DNA of 64,000 bases, taken from Phymatolithon calcareum. Lineage: Eukaryota; Rhodophyta; Florideophyceae; Hapalidiales. The stretch's first letter is position 1; each line of letters begins with the position of its first letter. The position numbers and the translations under genes are program-made. Shown here in pieces: positions 1-11,640 of this stretch. The notes beneath the pieces are model-generated. The model saw only the letters and a program-made list of their open reading frames with translations. It made no database searches and had not been told where the DNA came from. The stretch covers positions 2,108,001 through 2,172,000 of the forward strand of contig OZ345374.1 of NCBI GenBank assembly GCA_977006965.1, in the 5' to 3' direction.

Positions 1-189
1 ATCGGGAAGGCACACCTCGTGGAGAGGCGCGACAAGTAGCGTCAGACACTCATATCTAGCCAGCGCATAGCTTGCACCTTCCGCGTGAACGTCAGCGCGC
101 TGCCGAGCGTCGGGGGTGTCAAGATCACCAAGTCAGTCGGACGCAGCTGCGTTGGAGGCCCCTCAAGGGAGCGCCAGTTCAAGACTGAG

Positions 190-530
190 CTACTTGGGCC
201 AAGCAAGACGAGGGAAGCATCACGCGTGTTGCAGTTACTGGTGACCAGCTAGTACAGGAAGATTTGGTGTCATTTGAACTTGTCGCTAAGCCGGGCCGTA
301 AGCGCAAGAAGCCTTACGTGCCATCCGAAATGAGGGCCCGTCACTGCTCCTCGTGTGGACACACCAGTCAGTTATCACAGACCTGTGGTAGGCCCAACAT
401 ACACAACCTTGTCGAGGCGAAGCGAATGCACATCGACAAAGCGGCTCAGTCCATGATCATCGACCTCACCGCCTTCGATGACGGAGATGCTATCAATTGT
501 TGCGACGAAGAGCTAAACCAGAGAGAGTAG
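190..530 (+). pseudogene. Zinc-knuckle C-terminal fragment of a transposase-like protein (copy 1)
   Basis: An open frame from 264 encodes 88 residues with a basic stretch (KPGRKRKKPY) followed by a knuckle-like C-S-S-C...T-C cluster. A close relative lies at 44887-45217, and the similarity starts upstream of this ATG, around 190, so this is the tail of a longer protein. In the other copy the cluster is C-x2-C-x4-H-x4-C. Here the histidine is glutamine and the neighbouring glycine is serine, so zinc binding is probably lost. A basic arm plus CCHC knuckle at the C-terminus is common in Mutator-like transposases. That assignment is inference, because no catalytic core is visible. The window edge may cut the element. 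Confidence 0.45.
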
Positions 531-679
531 CGTACGCTATAAATTTCACTGTCGTATAGAGCGCTCTGAGAAACGGATGAGTAGTAGGTTCGGCAAGGGT
601 GAGTAGTAGCTTTGGCTAGGGGTGGATATTTAGCGTACTTTTACTACTTTTGGTGGGCATTTAGCGAATTTCCTCGTCT

Positions 680-1165
680 AAAAACTACTCCATTCGGCGT
701 AAATGTTAGCCAGTTGCAGACAGCCACGAGTATCAAGATTCTCAAATCATTGATGCTCCCTAAATGGGGCATCCACTTGATCCGGATGACCAAGGAACTG
801 TAAGCTGCCACCAAGCAGCAGAAGATGTTTTCTACAAGACCGCACTAGGAGAATATGACGAACATCGAAGAGAGTGGATGCTCCCGCTGTGTCGACTCCG
901 CAGCCTGGGAATGAGGAGAGAACACCAGGTTGAAATGTTCACGTTGAGCCTAGTCAGACGGGAATATTTCCTGGAAGAGGCAGTAGAATATGGAGGAAGA
1001 GAAGAGGATTTCGAAGACGTTCAAAGAAGTGCTGACTAGAGGAAACCGTTAAAGGCTGGAAGTTGGAAGAAGAAGAGTGGAAATTAAAAGTCCAAGTATA
1101 CAATCCGAACAAGGTACATGGAGTGCTTCAGACAGAATCAAGCGTCGGAGGTGCCAAGAGAGATT
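680..1165 (+). pseudogene. LINE-B ORF2 C-terminal fragment
   Basis: Two overlapping frames (612-803 and 764-1039) together resemble the post-RT part of the LINE proteins on the minus strand at 36.7-38 kb. The first carries a pattern like ILKSLMLPKWGIHL, compared with FFKSLILPKWEYALH there. The second carries PLCRLRSLGMRREHQ and SLVRREYFLEEA, which matches the CRLEPPAMRRRHQ and SLVRQKKRLDEA arrangement there. The frame changes near 764-803 and is broken again after 1039. This is a decayed, 5'-truncated LINE remnant. Confidence 0.6.
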
Positions 1166-1175
1166 TCCATCATGA

Positions 1176-1290
1176 TGCACTCTCAGGGTCGGCAAGGTAG
1201 TCGGCACTCGCTCTCGCCAAGTGTGGCTTGCATGAGATTCGATCCTCTACTCGCTGCGATGAGCGGTGCCTTATAAGCTATCGGATTCTC
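1176..1290 (+). repeat. 115-bp dispersed repeat with pol III-like boxes (SINE-like, copy 1)
   Basis: This stretch is nearly the same as 10582-10695. An A-box-like TCGGCAAGGTAG lies at 1189-1200 and a B-box-like GATTCGATCC at 1236-1245. The spacing of about 45 bp is typical of tRNA-derived SINE heads. No complete tRNA fold could be drawn. The copies differ in the B-box (GATGCAATCC in copy 2). A tRNA-derived SINE is inferred. It could also be an LTR or DNA-transposon fragment. Confidence 0.4.
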
Positions 1291-1679
1291 AACCTACTAG
1301 CTGGGACTTGCATAGCATAAAGGCGCTAGTTGAGCTCTTACTATTTAGCAAGACACTCATAGAACGCATGGAGAACGAAGAAGGGCTGTATTAATCCGCA
1401 GAATGCAGGGCAAAAAGTGGTCGAGTCCAAGCACCAACAATCCCAAAGAGGACTGAGATAGGACTATCTGACCTCCCGATATGGATGTCCGCTTACCTAC
1501 CCATGGTACGTCATCTTCAATCTAGTGCGTTGTCTCTGTTTAGTATTTAGGCTCTTCGACGAACCTCAGAAGGTGAGGGTATCGATCAACGACCAAGTAA
1601 ACCTCTTCATTCAACCCCACACATCTGAGCTGTCACTGTTGAACCACGCACAGCCGGCCATTCCCATGGCGGCCCCTGG

Positions 1680-4600
1680 CATGACCGGTTCCATAGTTAT
1701 GGGCCCAGAAAGGTTCACCTCTAGGATCAAGCTCACTTACTGAGAAAATGCCTCCATCCTTTGATGGTCATTCAAGCTACGCCATCTATGGACAAGATGT
1801 AGATTTATGGCTCGCCCTCACCTCCTTGGATGAACGCAAGAGAGGCCCTGCGGTTATCGGTTGCCTCAGCGGTGAGGATAAATCATCCGCAAAGACTCTG
1901 TCCCTGCCTACCATTACGGCGAACAATGGTGCACAGAAAATCCTCGAGCATCTTGACAAGTCGTACGCCGTTGATGCAACTGATCAGCTGGACATTGATC
2001 TTGCCGAGTTCCTGGACTATTCGTAGCAGAACAAGATGCCCGTCGAACAGTTTATTGCTGGATTCCACTCAAGCCTAGACATAATCGCAAGCCTGAACAT
2101 TGATTCCAAGCTTAAAGGCCATTTGCTCCTTCGACGATCTGGCTTTGACATGAACACCCAGAACATGATTGTTGGTGCTTCTTCAGGAAAATATGAAGTC
2201 ACCCACATTGCGAATTCCCTCCGACAGGCATATCGAAATTCCTCCAAGCAGTCTAATATGACATCACAACCATCGTATCCATCTAATGCTATATGCTACC
2301 CTTGCAAAAACGATGGAAAACCGTACAACCATAAGAGATTCTCGAAGGAGTGCTCCAAGCGCCGGAATGTTAATTCATCCGCCGACGACCACAGCACTGA
2401 AAGAAGCACATTTTATACGTTTCGCACGGCAGAACCAGAATTACCATGCCGGGCGATAGTCGACTCTGGCGCATTCTCTTCCGTGCTTGAAAAAGACACT
2501 CTCGATAATGCAATAAAAAACTGAATATATCGGATGTTACGGATGTTCCGCCAAGGCTCGTCTCTCATCGATTTGGAAACTATAATGAAGACCATCGCTC
2601 ACTTTTCGCCGTCTAATTTCCATTTGAGTGCCAGAGTAAGGAAAAGAAAACTCGCACATTCAAGGTTCATTTCGATGTCATCTCTGGATAGCTTCCATTT
2701 CTGATCGGCTCCCCAGAGCTAAAGTCATTGGGAGCAAACCTGAACTGCGAACAGATGGCACTTGGGCTCAAGCTACGGGGCGAATATGTTAAGATCCCGC
2801 TTCAGCATGACCGCCATCACATGTATCTCATGTTCAAGTCACCGGGAAATTCATACTGCAGCCCACACAATTTCACCAGTGCCATCATTGAGGCAGAGAA
2901 AAACCTCAAAGTAACTGACGTGTACAAGCCGGACGTCGTTGATGAGAACCAAGTTCTCGATTCCAAAAATCTAAAAAACCCATCTCCAACTCAAACATGG
3001 CACGCAAACGGCAATGCGCGATTGGATCCGTTCTTCTGGAATAATGGAACTCGGAACTGGATAAAAATATTTCAGAACTGCTATTGGAATGCGACTGCAC
3101 GCTTTCCAGAGGCCCTTCTCCTCACCCCGTCGTCAGCACCACTCTACCGGAAACCCGAAGTCAAGCTTCCGATGCTGTAGACGTCGTCTTCTTTGATGGA
3201 AACCCATGTCTTCACGTCGTTGACAAATGTACTGGATGGTCCGAAACCGATATCCTTCGACGGAGACTCATGTCTCAGTAAGTTTCTGCCTTTTTAAAAA
3301 TTCAAGTTCAACACCATGGAAACCCGGAACGCATATATGGAGACCGGGAGTACTTGAACAAAGAGTTTGCAAATATGTGCGAAGATTTTGTCTGCAAGAT
3401 TTATCCCGTTGGCAGCAAATGACCACGAAGCCAATGACGTCCTCGAAAGAGCTAACCGAACACTTCGGAACTTCTACCGTCGTATAAGGGCAGAAAACAA
3501 AAGGGCATCAGTCTAAGATATATTGGCGGAGGCAGCATACGTCAAGAGCATCTGGGTTGGAAACAAGTTGGCCTCTTCATTCGAGCTATAATCGAAAGCC
3601 GCGTCTGATTCGCATAAAAGCGCAAGCAATTCCACCCCTAAGGTCGACTAATGACGACTCCCGCCACGTTGCAAATCAGCGCGTGAACACTATGCTACGA
3701 TCCAACATTTACAAGCATGACACAGTCAAGGCCGGTGACTACGTTTACTTTTGGGGTGAAAAGCATCGCTGGCTTGGACCGGCCATAGACGTTTCCGATC
3801 ACATAGTTACACTCGTGCAGGACGAGCGCACGAAAGCATCATCCCTGGATCGCATTCAGAAGACTTACCTTCCCCTCGAAGACATTGCACTTGGGGAGGA
3901 TGACAGCGATGAGCTCGTGCCCGCAACGTCAGTTCCAGGTGCTACGCCGCTCCAGCCAAAGGTGATTCTCAAACCTGCATCGTTATTACGAAATTCTTCC
4001 ACCTGAGTCGATCCCATCATGACAAGAAGCCGAACGGCTACAGACCTTGATGGCGCCACTCCTCGGGTCGATCGTGCGCCTGCCGAAAATTCACCAGTGC
4101 GGAAAAGCACGTCCTTTGATGGCACCGAGGTTCGCGGACCTTGGCACGCTGGCTGGGAGTGTGATGAGCCCCCGAGCACTGAGGATAATTCCCTTCCGAA
4201 TACGTCGAATTTCACCACCTTTCTCACTTCGGATTGCAATTGCGAAACCTATGCGGACGGCGTCTGCACCCACTTGGTCTCTTCTGCTGAGAAACAGCGA
4301 GCGTACGAGCGCGAGATTCAAAACTGGCATTAAAAGCAAGCAATGCGGGTTGTTCCGTCCAAATCAGTCCTGGGTGACGCTAACATCATCGGCTCACATA
4401 CGAATTACCGTCGCAAGATGGGCCGGATTGTACTGTGGGGACATCGCGATTCCGAAAGGCACTTTTTGCGCACCGATGCGCCATCTATGAACATGGAAGT
4501 GTTTTTCCTTGTCGTCTCCCTTGCAGTTGAGAACAGATGGAGTGTATGCGAGATAGACATTAAAGGCTTTCATCGGGATGTTTACGTACGACCGCCACGA

Positions 4601-4804
4601 GAGGGAAAGGCACGCGACACTCTTTGGAAACTTACCGGCGCAGCCTATGGACTTGCTGACTCCGACCAGTTGTGGTATCTGACCTCTGACTCGGCACTTC
4701 GCGACAAGTTCAATTTGACAAAGTCTAAATTAGAGAACACCTTGTACTATCGTCACAACTCCGATCGAAACCTGTCTTTCATGCACATTACACTCTACTA
4801 ACCA
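1680..4804 (+). pseudogene. Decayed Ty1/copia-type retrotransposon (gag-PR-INT-partial RT)
   Basis: The order is capsid-like protein, protease, integrase, then reverse transcriptase, which is the copia order. Capsid-like sequence starts at 1748 (MPPSFDGHSSYAIYGQ) and is cut by an in-frame stop at 2024-2026. A C-x2-C...H...C knuckle-like cluster lies in the 2036-2524 frame, followed by the protease motif AIVDSGAFSS with aspartate codon 2462-2464. Integrase core remnants lie around 3175-3290 (VDVVFFDGNP, HVVDKCTGWSE) and its C-terminal part around 3700-3880. The start of the RT is at about 4545-4790 (EIDIKGFHRDVYVRPP, LWKLTGAAYGLADS). Frames shift at least five times, and the RT ends before the catalytic Y-x-D-D. 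No LTR pair was found. It is a dead 3'-truncated copy. Confidence 0.75.
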
Positions 4805-5150
4805 CTCAGCTACCAATTATATAGATTTTTGCTGTCATTATGGCGCAATAGCAGCCAGTAAACCTTTCCTTGACAATTACCGTTTTTGATGCTGTGGCCA
4901 CATCATGTCCAATCAGCGTCGAATTAATTCATCTGATTAGAAAGTGAATGTTTGCCGATGTTTGCTTTTATGAGCCAACAAGCACTGGTTTGATTCATTT
5001 CAATCGGTCAATCTGCCGATCAGATTTGTCCATGTGTCAGTCATTACTTGGAATCGAACACTGACCTTATAATACGTATGATACAAGATTTATTCGTTGA
5101 TAACTGAGCTACACCAGGAGAATCTGGAAGCACGTTGGCCGCATTCGCAC
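4805..5150. other. Intergenic stretch, no supported feature
   Basis: Mixed-composition sequence after the copia relic. No long open frame and no recognisable repeat boundary was seen. The 3' LTR of the copia relic would be expected here but no matching 5' copy was found. Confidence 0.5.
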
Positions 5151-6184
5151 TCATGAGTCAGCCAGTATTGAAGATCATGGATCCCGTGAAACGCTTAGCG
5201 CTTTGAGAGCAAGGGAGCGCTACGGGAACGAGGTGGCTGAGAAAAAGAAGGAAATGCGTTCACGATCAAAGGCAAGCTACAAGCTTTCTGTCCATCAAGG
5301 GTTGTTACGTAACATGCATTTTATAGGCGAGCTTAAGGGCGTAGCGCCGGGGAAATACTATGCGCGATTGGCGGCAAATGCTATTGAGAAATGGGCCAAG
5401 ACATTGGTCGTCCGGGAATTAAAAGGGCCCAAGGTGCAAATGAAGATCGTCAAAGACGCTAGTGTATTGTAACTATCTTTTTACCTGCTCAGACTCTGTG
5501 GGCTATAGTTCGTTCATGGAAGACAACCCAAAGATGACTTTGAATTGATCCAGAAGCATCGGCATCCGAAGCACTTCAAAACTGCGATGAAAACAATGCT
5601 GGACTACGAGGAATCTTTGGAGTCGGACCTGGGAGAGAATGTGCGAGTACTGTGCGAAGAGGCGGTTAAGTACGAGAAGTCCATGCAATTAGGCAAGAAA
5701 GAGGATGACTGAAGCATCCCTAAAAAAGGGGTCTGCGAGTGGCTCTCAGCGTGATAAGAAGTTACCACTCAGCTTAAATCATACTTGTGCCTGAGAAGGA
5801 AAGCGTCACCATGTTATGGAAAAGGACCAAAATCTAACGACAGTGGCGCAGAGGAAGCGAAAAAGTTCATGAAAGCACATCAAGAGAAGAGAAAGGGCGA
5901 AGAAGGAGGCGAATTCAAGGTCTCTCAGCGTGAAGCTGTAAATGCTAAAAACAGTCCACTTATGAATGCTATGTTTCAGAAAAATATCGATCGAATGCTG
6001 TGTTTCGACGGGAGCAGTGACATCAATCTCATGGCACTCGACCTATTTGCAGACCATCATAAGGAGGCTGTTATGGATGATGAATAATGCAAAGGTTCTT
6101 CGAAAATACAAACCGGCACGCGCCTCAGACAAGGAAGGGGAGGGAATATATTTGACTGCGACAAGAAAGCTTGTTGAACGTTGA
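5150..6184 (+). pseudogene. Unassigned, probably decayed plus-strand ORF
   Basis: Several short lysine/glutamate-rich frames follow one another on the plus strand: 5203-5472 (89 residues), about 5535-5710, and 5785-6087 (100 residues). They look like pieces of one charged, helical protein broken by stops and frame changes, as suggested by runs such as EEAKKFMKAHQEKRKGEE and LDYEESLESDLGENVRVL. I do not recognise the family and no catalytic motif is visible. A transposon accessory protein is possible given the surroundings, but that is a guess. Confidence 0.3.
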
Positions 6185-6540
6185 ATTGTACCTTCTACAT
6201 GGCTGCTACTTGGACTTGAGACGTATCAAGTGGTACATTGTGACTGTGCATGTACCTGATCTGCTACTCTGACGTCCAGTTTTAGAGGCACTGGATATCA
6301 TCTCGAAAGAACTGCTGGAAGCCGCCACTGGAAAGATCAGAATTTTAGTTCATATATTTGGGCTAATGGGGCTCCAGGACTATCCCAAGGGAAGTATTGC
6401 TCGGATAATACAATACGGTGTATTCCATAGTGACCGAGGAATGCCCATTGAAAAGTCTAATGTCGAAGACGAGCCTGGTTAACCAGGAGAAATCAACAGA
6501 GCAACTGACAAGGCTGCGCAGGAAGCAATTGATAACGGTA
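6185..6540. other. Intergenic stretch, no supported feature
   Basis: No convincing ORF or repeat was identified between the charged ORF relic and the LINE-B tail. Confidence 0.4.
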
Positions 6541-6780
6541 TATCAGAAGGTGGGCTGAAACGCTTCGAGATTCTCTCTATACTTCAGTCTATGAAGATGG
6601 ACCAAGAAACGGAATATGAATGCAAAAGACTGTGTCGGGCCCTCACAGGGCGAGAAATTCGGATTAAGGAGAGATTAGAAGGATAGTAGAGAGATGAGTA
6701 TGGAAAACAGCGAGAAGCTGCCCTGTTACTCAAATTGAGGCTTTGGGAGCTTTTAAAATAAATCAACATGTATCCCCACG
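6541..6780 (+). mobile_element. LINE-B 3' end fragment
   Basis: The last 240 bp match, in the opposite orientation, the 3' ends of the two LINE-B copies at 35195 and 36916. They share GAATATGAATGCAA, a CCTGTTACTC block and the terminal GGAGCTTTTAAAATAAATCA followed by a run of C. It ends at about 6779 with CCCC. The 5' side is truncated and no target duplication was recognised. Confidence 0.6.
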
Positions 6781-6811
6781 GAATAGTCTATAAGATCAAT
6801 TTTGTGCTAAA

Positions 6812-8480
6812 ACTGCCAATCAGACGAGAATTCATTCTAGAACTACGTCTGAAAAGCACACAGAAGGTATGTGTTCTTGACTTGCCCTCGATACTTTGAG
6901 ATCGGAACCAAGGTTATTATAGCGGTGCCCTGTTGGCCATGACCTCCGCTTTTCAGCTTGGAATCACTTTTCAGATCAACGAAGGATTAGACTTTTTTCG
7001 TAAAAACTAAAAAATCGATTATCATTTCCAAAGGTGCCTTCTTCAATTCCGGAAACGGTGTGGTCGTCGGCACCTTCAGATTTCGAAAATGTTTCCACGA
7101 TCGTCTCTTGTGGAATTTAGACAAAATTTTATTTCCCCAGGACGAGAAATTGAAGTCGTTATCTTCAATCTATGTTTTTGTAGGACAAAGAGAAAGTTCT
7201 GGCGATTATCATATATATATGATATCTCTTCACGGATGAGTTAAAAGAGAGCTCAGAGTAATCTCCGTTCTCTCCAGGTCCGGACCATGTCCAATCCGTA
7301 GAAGTTTGCAGCCAATACACCACATGATGTGTCAGAGTTTTGGAATAGTGTCGTTGATGTCTGATTGATTACGATTTTGTAACGAAGGAGTACATGGTGA
7401 CTTCCGTTTCGTGAACCAGCTCATCGCAACTTTTCTCCTCCCTTTTTCCGCCTGCCAAAATCGTGCTTTTATGATCGTTCTGTAGCGTATGTTGTAAAGT
7501 AGAACAGGAAGATTTCTTCGGTAAATACTTCTGCTTAGGCGGCGACTTCATACGGATGATAATGGTATCTTCATTGCTAGAAGACTACGTTGGGATCGTT
7601 AAATCCAATTGATGCCTATTGATAAAATCGCAATATGCTGCACAGCTAGCGCGATATTTCAAAATTGAAGTCTTGTCCATCCAGCGAATAGGAATCTGTC
7701 GTTGTAGTTTATGAGAGCGGTTGGCTGAACCGGTGCACGTAGCACTTAGACGTACATCAAGTCTTTTTTTGGTCCCGACGCTGGTTAAATGCAACCTCAC
7801 ATTCCCACTCGTGCTCTCGTTTCTACATCGTCCATCTCCTACCCAAACAGCCCTCTGGAACATATCCCCGTATTAGTTTCTTCTACTTATGGATAGCTAT
7901 AGCAGCAACCTCATGGGCCGAAAGAAAAAATGTTGAGCACAGGCCAACTGACATTCTGTCAAGCTAGATGGTAAGTCTGCCAAGTCTCGTGAGCAGTAGA
8001 GACATATATAGGGGAAGTAATGATGTTTTTGTGATTGACAATAAAATAATAAACATTATTTATCTGTTACATTTATCTTTCGCTGCTGTAGAGATGGGAC
8101 GATACCAAGCGTTCGCCAAGCAAGGAGCAGAACGACACTTAAGGGGTAACCCATAATTACAGGGCATTTACTTAAGCAACCAGGGCAAAAGACTGGATTG
8201 CGTGGATAAGGTAATTGATAGATTTAGGGTATTGTAAAAGGCTATAAAAGCCAGCCCTTCCAGCCTCTCATTGAGAGGGAGAGACATCGGGCTTTTTAGA
8301 AGCATGTGTTGTGATTAAGGACTGTCTCCCCTCAGTTCTTTTGCAGGGCTTGTGGGCGTCTAAACTGCGGAGAGGATTTGATCACTTGACTTCGGAACTA
8401 CAAACAGCGCAAGATCATTGATGCCCATGCTTTTGATTCATCCGCAATGAAACGCCGTTGAGTCCGTTCTGGATTGCACA
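6812..8480 (-). repeat. Dispersed repeat R1, copy 1
   Basis: About 1.6 kb that aligns piecewise with 39148-40590 in the same orientation. Shared landmarks include CAATCAGACGAGAATTCA near the start, CCCCAGGACGAGAAATTGAA in the middle and GAAACGCCGTTGAGTCC at the end. On the minus strand both copies hold a broken frame with the shared patterns VRLHLTS, RLSAT and YCDF-NRHQ (here 7585-7863), so the ancestor probably coded on that strand. Copy 1 carries about 200 extra bp around 8150-8350. The class is unknown because no terminal repeats or catalytic motif were found. Confidence 0.5.
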
Positions 8481-8530
8481 CCTGCCGTTGTCGTAGACAG
8501 GGTTTCTGGTTCGAGACTGCGATCGTGGAA

Positions 8531-8586
8531 GAAGAAGAAGTGTAAGTTTTTTATTTAAAAGTTACCAACGCATCTGCAGACGCTTA
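8531..8586 (-). mobile_element. 56-bp LINE-C tail with 14-bp target duplication
   Basis: Flanked by CTGCGATCGTGGAA (8517-8530) and CTGCGATCATGGAA (8587-8600), a 14-bp duplication with one mismatch. The insert read on the minus strand ends AACTTTTAAATAAA, a short spacer, then a TTC microsatellite. The same tail occurs at 34165-34227 (-) and 17401-17455 (+). It is an extreme 5' truncation of a LINE-type element. Confidence 0.75.
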
Positions 8587-8600
8587 CTGCGATCATGGAA

Positions 8601-8880
8601 CGCACTTGCATCCAGGGAACAATAAAAATAAGGTCCATAGTCCATGAACTTTTTTTGAGCAAAGTTTATTTAAAAGTTAGGCCCTGCACTGCTGAATTTA
8701 TTTCGTCACCCTCTCGCCCCGTTATGATTTACGGTGAGTATCAACTGCCGCCCTCTATCAAGCGCATGGCAAATAGAGCGCTGCCGAAGACAGCCCGTAC
8801 CGAGCACGGAAGCAACTGCTCCGCGTTGCTGTACAGTCTCTTCATGAAGCCAACGTGCAAGGGAATGCATCAATTTGCTG
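8601..8880. repeat. Transposon-derived repeat shared with 42305-42440 and 45355-45490
   Basis: GATCATGGAACGCACTTGCA and the following bases match 42368-42440 (ATGATGGAACGCACTTGCAT). From about 8692 the block starting TTTCGTCACCCTCTCG matches 45358-45490. In 42.4 kb and 45.3 kb the repeat lies near AT-rich ends carrying TTAGCGAATTT-type motifs. A DNA transposon end is the likely source. No intact ORF remains. Confidence 0.4.
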
Positions 8881-9171
8881 TTTAAAACAATTCTGGTGAA
8901 TTTACTAGCCTATTACTGAGAGCACATCTTGAGAATACTATATTATGGTCCTATTATTGAATCCCTCTGCCTTTGGCAGTAGACCTTACATGAATATTAG
9001 AGATCCGCGCACGTGAGCGGCCAAGATTCAGCACGCTATATCACAGGTTTGGATTTCATCTATCGAATGTGTTATAGCAAGAGCCCTGTAAAGTAAAAAA
9101 GGAACAGGTTTGACGGTACCAGAAAGAAGTGTGAGAGAAATTTTTTTCTGAGTGCGTACCAAAGGCAACAA
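8881..9171. other. Intergenic stretch, no supported feature
   Basis: Nothing beyond short chance frames was seen. Confidence 0.4.
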
Positions 9172-9225
9172 GGGGGATATGTGATGTTCTATTTTGAAAG
9201 CTCCCAAAACCTCAGATTGAGCTGT
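9172..9225 (-). mobile_element. LINE-B tail, older copy
   Basis: Starts GGGGGATATGTGATG and continues TTTTGAAAGCTCCCAAAACC, a diverged version of the LINE-B 3' end in minus orientation. The 5' limit and target duplication could not be set. Confidence 0.5.
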
Positions 9226-9533
9226 CGAAGAATTTGGCATTGAGGGAGGGCTAATGGTGTAGGAAGTTTTTTCTCTTGTCCGCGAAAAAGCCGCCATCTA
9301 GCCGATTCGCTGCGCCGGGTCCTCTGACGTATCGATCCATTCCGCTCTTCTCATCCTATAAATACTCTCGCAATTCCGACTTAATAAACGATCAAATGAT
9401 CACAAAACATGTTCACCCGTCTGTTTCCTGCTTTTACAGATTTTCCTAACTCTGCCTGACAATCAGCTGTCGACGAGAAGGAGAAAAGTAGATTATCGTT
9501 TTTTAACTAAGAATCCTTCTAACAGCCGAGACA

Positions 9534-9593
9534 GGGGATATATGCTGATTTATTTTAAAAGCACCGAAGAGCGCACTGTGAGTAACGGGGCAG
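9534..9593 (-). mobile_element. 60-bp LINE-B tail with 15-bp target duplication
   Basis: Flanked by CTAACAGCCGAGACA (9519-9533) and CTAACAGCCGGGACA (9594-9608), 14 of 15 identical. The insert begins GGGGATATATGCTGATTTAT and matches the LINE-B 3' terminus read from the minus strand. It is one of several very short 5'-truncated LINE insertions in this window. Confidence 0.75.
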
Positions 9594-9608
9594 CTAACAG
9601 CCGGGACA

Positions 9609-10581
9609 AAATGGCCTTCATAATAAGGGGCTCGAAAAATTATGAAATCCGTCATTTACTCCATAGAAAAGAAAATGATGCCGCTAGCTTCGGAACCTTC
9701 TGATCTATCGATTGTCAACTCTATGTCAGAGGTGAGCGCTTTCTCGCTGCAGCCAGAGAACGCAAGAGAAAGGGCGATTTAGGTGCAAAATAATATTTTG
9801 GATATCATATTATGATAACCATCGTTTACGGTAGTGAAAAGCACTTCTCTTGCGGCCATGATCCGATGTGAAGGGAGCGAAAAGCTAAGCAATACACCCA
9901 AGGTGGCCAAAAACGCACGCAATTCGAACGCCAGCTATACTGTTAGAGTCTGCACTATATCCGCTATCCCATGCACTGGGCCTCGGCGCTACCGGGATCG
10001 TAGCGGATTTCATAATATTATTCACCACCCCGTATTCCTTTGTCCCGGCTGTTACATGAATTCTTAGTTAAAAAAATGATAATCAACTTTTAAAAAAGGG
10101 AGTCAAGAAGAAGACGAAATGAGGATTTCTACTTAAGTCACAGTACAGTGTGAGAAATTATGAAGTTGTGCGTACGCTCTACGATTGCTTGGTGTCGTTT
10201 CGACGACCTCAAAGTAGTGTGACATATGAAACAATAAACTTACCTTCAAGAGAGTTTCTATTTGGCGCCTCCGTGATGTACGCTCTCCTACACGGCTAAG
10301 AGAGTACTTGAGCGAAGTACTTGTCACGTTTCAAGCTGCCAAGAATGTGTCCAAAACGTGAAGTTATTTTGCGTCGCACGCTGTTGACTCCGCGTGACGC
10401 TGTACCTTGGAATATATTCCCCTCGAGGCCCAAGCATGCGTTGAAGGTAAGTTTTCATATCCCGAAGGACCGTTTCGAACCCCCAATGGAAACGTTCACC
10501 AAGATAGACCCTGCCCATCATGGGGGCAGGGTGTTTCTATGTTTCGGTGGAGCAGGGTGCTGAACAGTGACTCCGGGGTGC
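9609..10581. other. Gene-free stretch with one GC-rich hairpin
   Basis: No supported gene. Perfect 9-bp arms ACCCTGCCC (10508-10516) and GGGCAGGGT (10524-10532) flank a 7-base loop. The phrase TAGACCCTGCCCA recurs at about 12828, so the hairpin may belong to a repeat rather than be a terminator. Confidence 0.4.
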
Positions 10582-10695
10582 TGCACTCTCAGGGTCGGCA
10601 AGGTAGTCGGCACTCGCTCTCGCCAATTGTCGCTTGCTTGAGATGCAATCCTTTTCTGCTGCAATGAGCGGTGCCTTATAAGCTATCGGATTCTC
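10582..10695 (+). repeat. 114-bp dispersed repeat (SINE-like, copy 2)
   Basis: Near-identical partner of 1176-1290. Both begin TGCACTCTCAGGGTCGGCAA and end CTATCGGATTCTC. The similarity stops sharply on both sides, as expected for a short mobile unit. The B-box-like segment is degraded here. Confidence 0.45.
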
Positions 10696-11560
10696 CAACT
10701 TCGGGCTGAGGGATGCATATCACACCCCAGGAATACCGACACTATCATATCACTGTTAGGTCTAACGGCTTCCGCGATACGCACGTGCGAGTCAGTGACC
10801 CAACTTGGCGATCTCTCGGCGCCTCCCATCCTGTGATTATTTCGACTGTCGGGTCTGTCCGTTATTACGAGCTGACGCTTGCGTGTGGCCACCCGACGTG
10901 GTCGCTCTATACGATCTCCCCTAAGACTTGTGCTGTCAGTGTCTTTCTTAGCCTTCTTGTTTCGCTATTGACCGAGCTCACATTGCAAGCCACTGTCTTG
11001 TTCGACAACAAGAGACATACACTGCAGTTTCAGATTACGAGTGAGATGGCACAGGGGATAATTTGACCCACTTCACTAACACTTAGCGTATCGTGCGGTG
11101 CTCGTCCATGCGATGTTTATACTCAATCCAATTACATCGTTGATCTCTGGCACGCATGACGACGTCTAATGAGGGTTCAACAATCGAGAATAGTGGATAC
11201 CACGCTGCAGCCAAAGCGTCGAAGTCGAAGATTCTTTGCGAGTTTGCCATCGGTTTGTAATTGAGAGATGCACAGATATGTCCGAACAGTCGATTTGACA
11301 CTGGTTTGGATTTGCTCGCAAATCAAAACATATTTAGCCCGGAGTGCAGACAAAACATATGTCACTCTCTCCGTTATGTTTGTCGAGCAATTGCGGTGCA
11401 TAAGAGATAACACCCTCACTGCATGCTTTGTAGCTACATCTCCATAAACTGTCACAATCGACTACGCGTACACCCTCATGAACGAAACGCGCCCCGGCGG
11501 TAATACACGCGCACTACTCAAGCGATTTCTGGCTTTGATGTAGACTTGTGAGACGCGCCA
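10696..11560. other. Gene-free stretch, no supported feature
   Basis: The overlapping short frames here have no recognisable motif and no partner elsewhere in the window. Confidence 0.4.
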
Positions 11561-11640
11561 CCTGGTCAAGTTGTTAAACTTATTCGGAGTGCGGGCAGTA
11601 ATACAGCAAAGGGAAGGTCCTGGGTTCAAGTCCGGTCTGT
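11561..11640 (+). repeat. tRNA-like A-box/B-box pair (tRNA relic or SINE head)
   Basis: TGGTCAAGTTG at 11563-11573 fits the A-box consensus and GGTTCAAGTCC at 11623-11633 fits the B-box, with a spacing of 49 bp. The T-stem pairs poorly and no acceptor stem closes, so I do not call a functional tRNA. Confidence 0.35.

Noticed and set aside
10508-10532. Rho-independent-style terminator hairpin
   Set aside because: The context is eukaryotic, no T-run follows, and part of the sequence recurs at about 12828, so it is more likely part of a repeat.
11561-11640. Possible functional tRNA gene
   Set aside because: A- and B-boxes fit, but the T-stem has mismatches and no acceptor stem closes. Kept only as a tRNA-like repeat.
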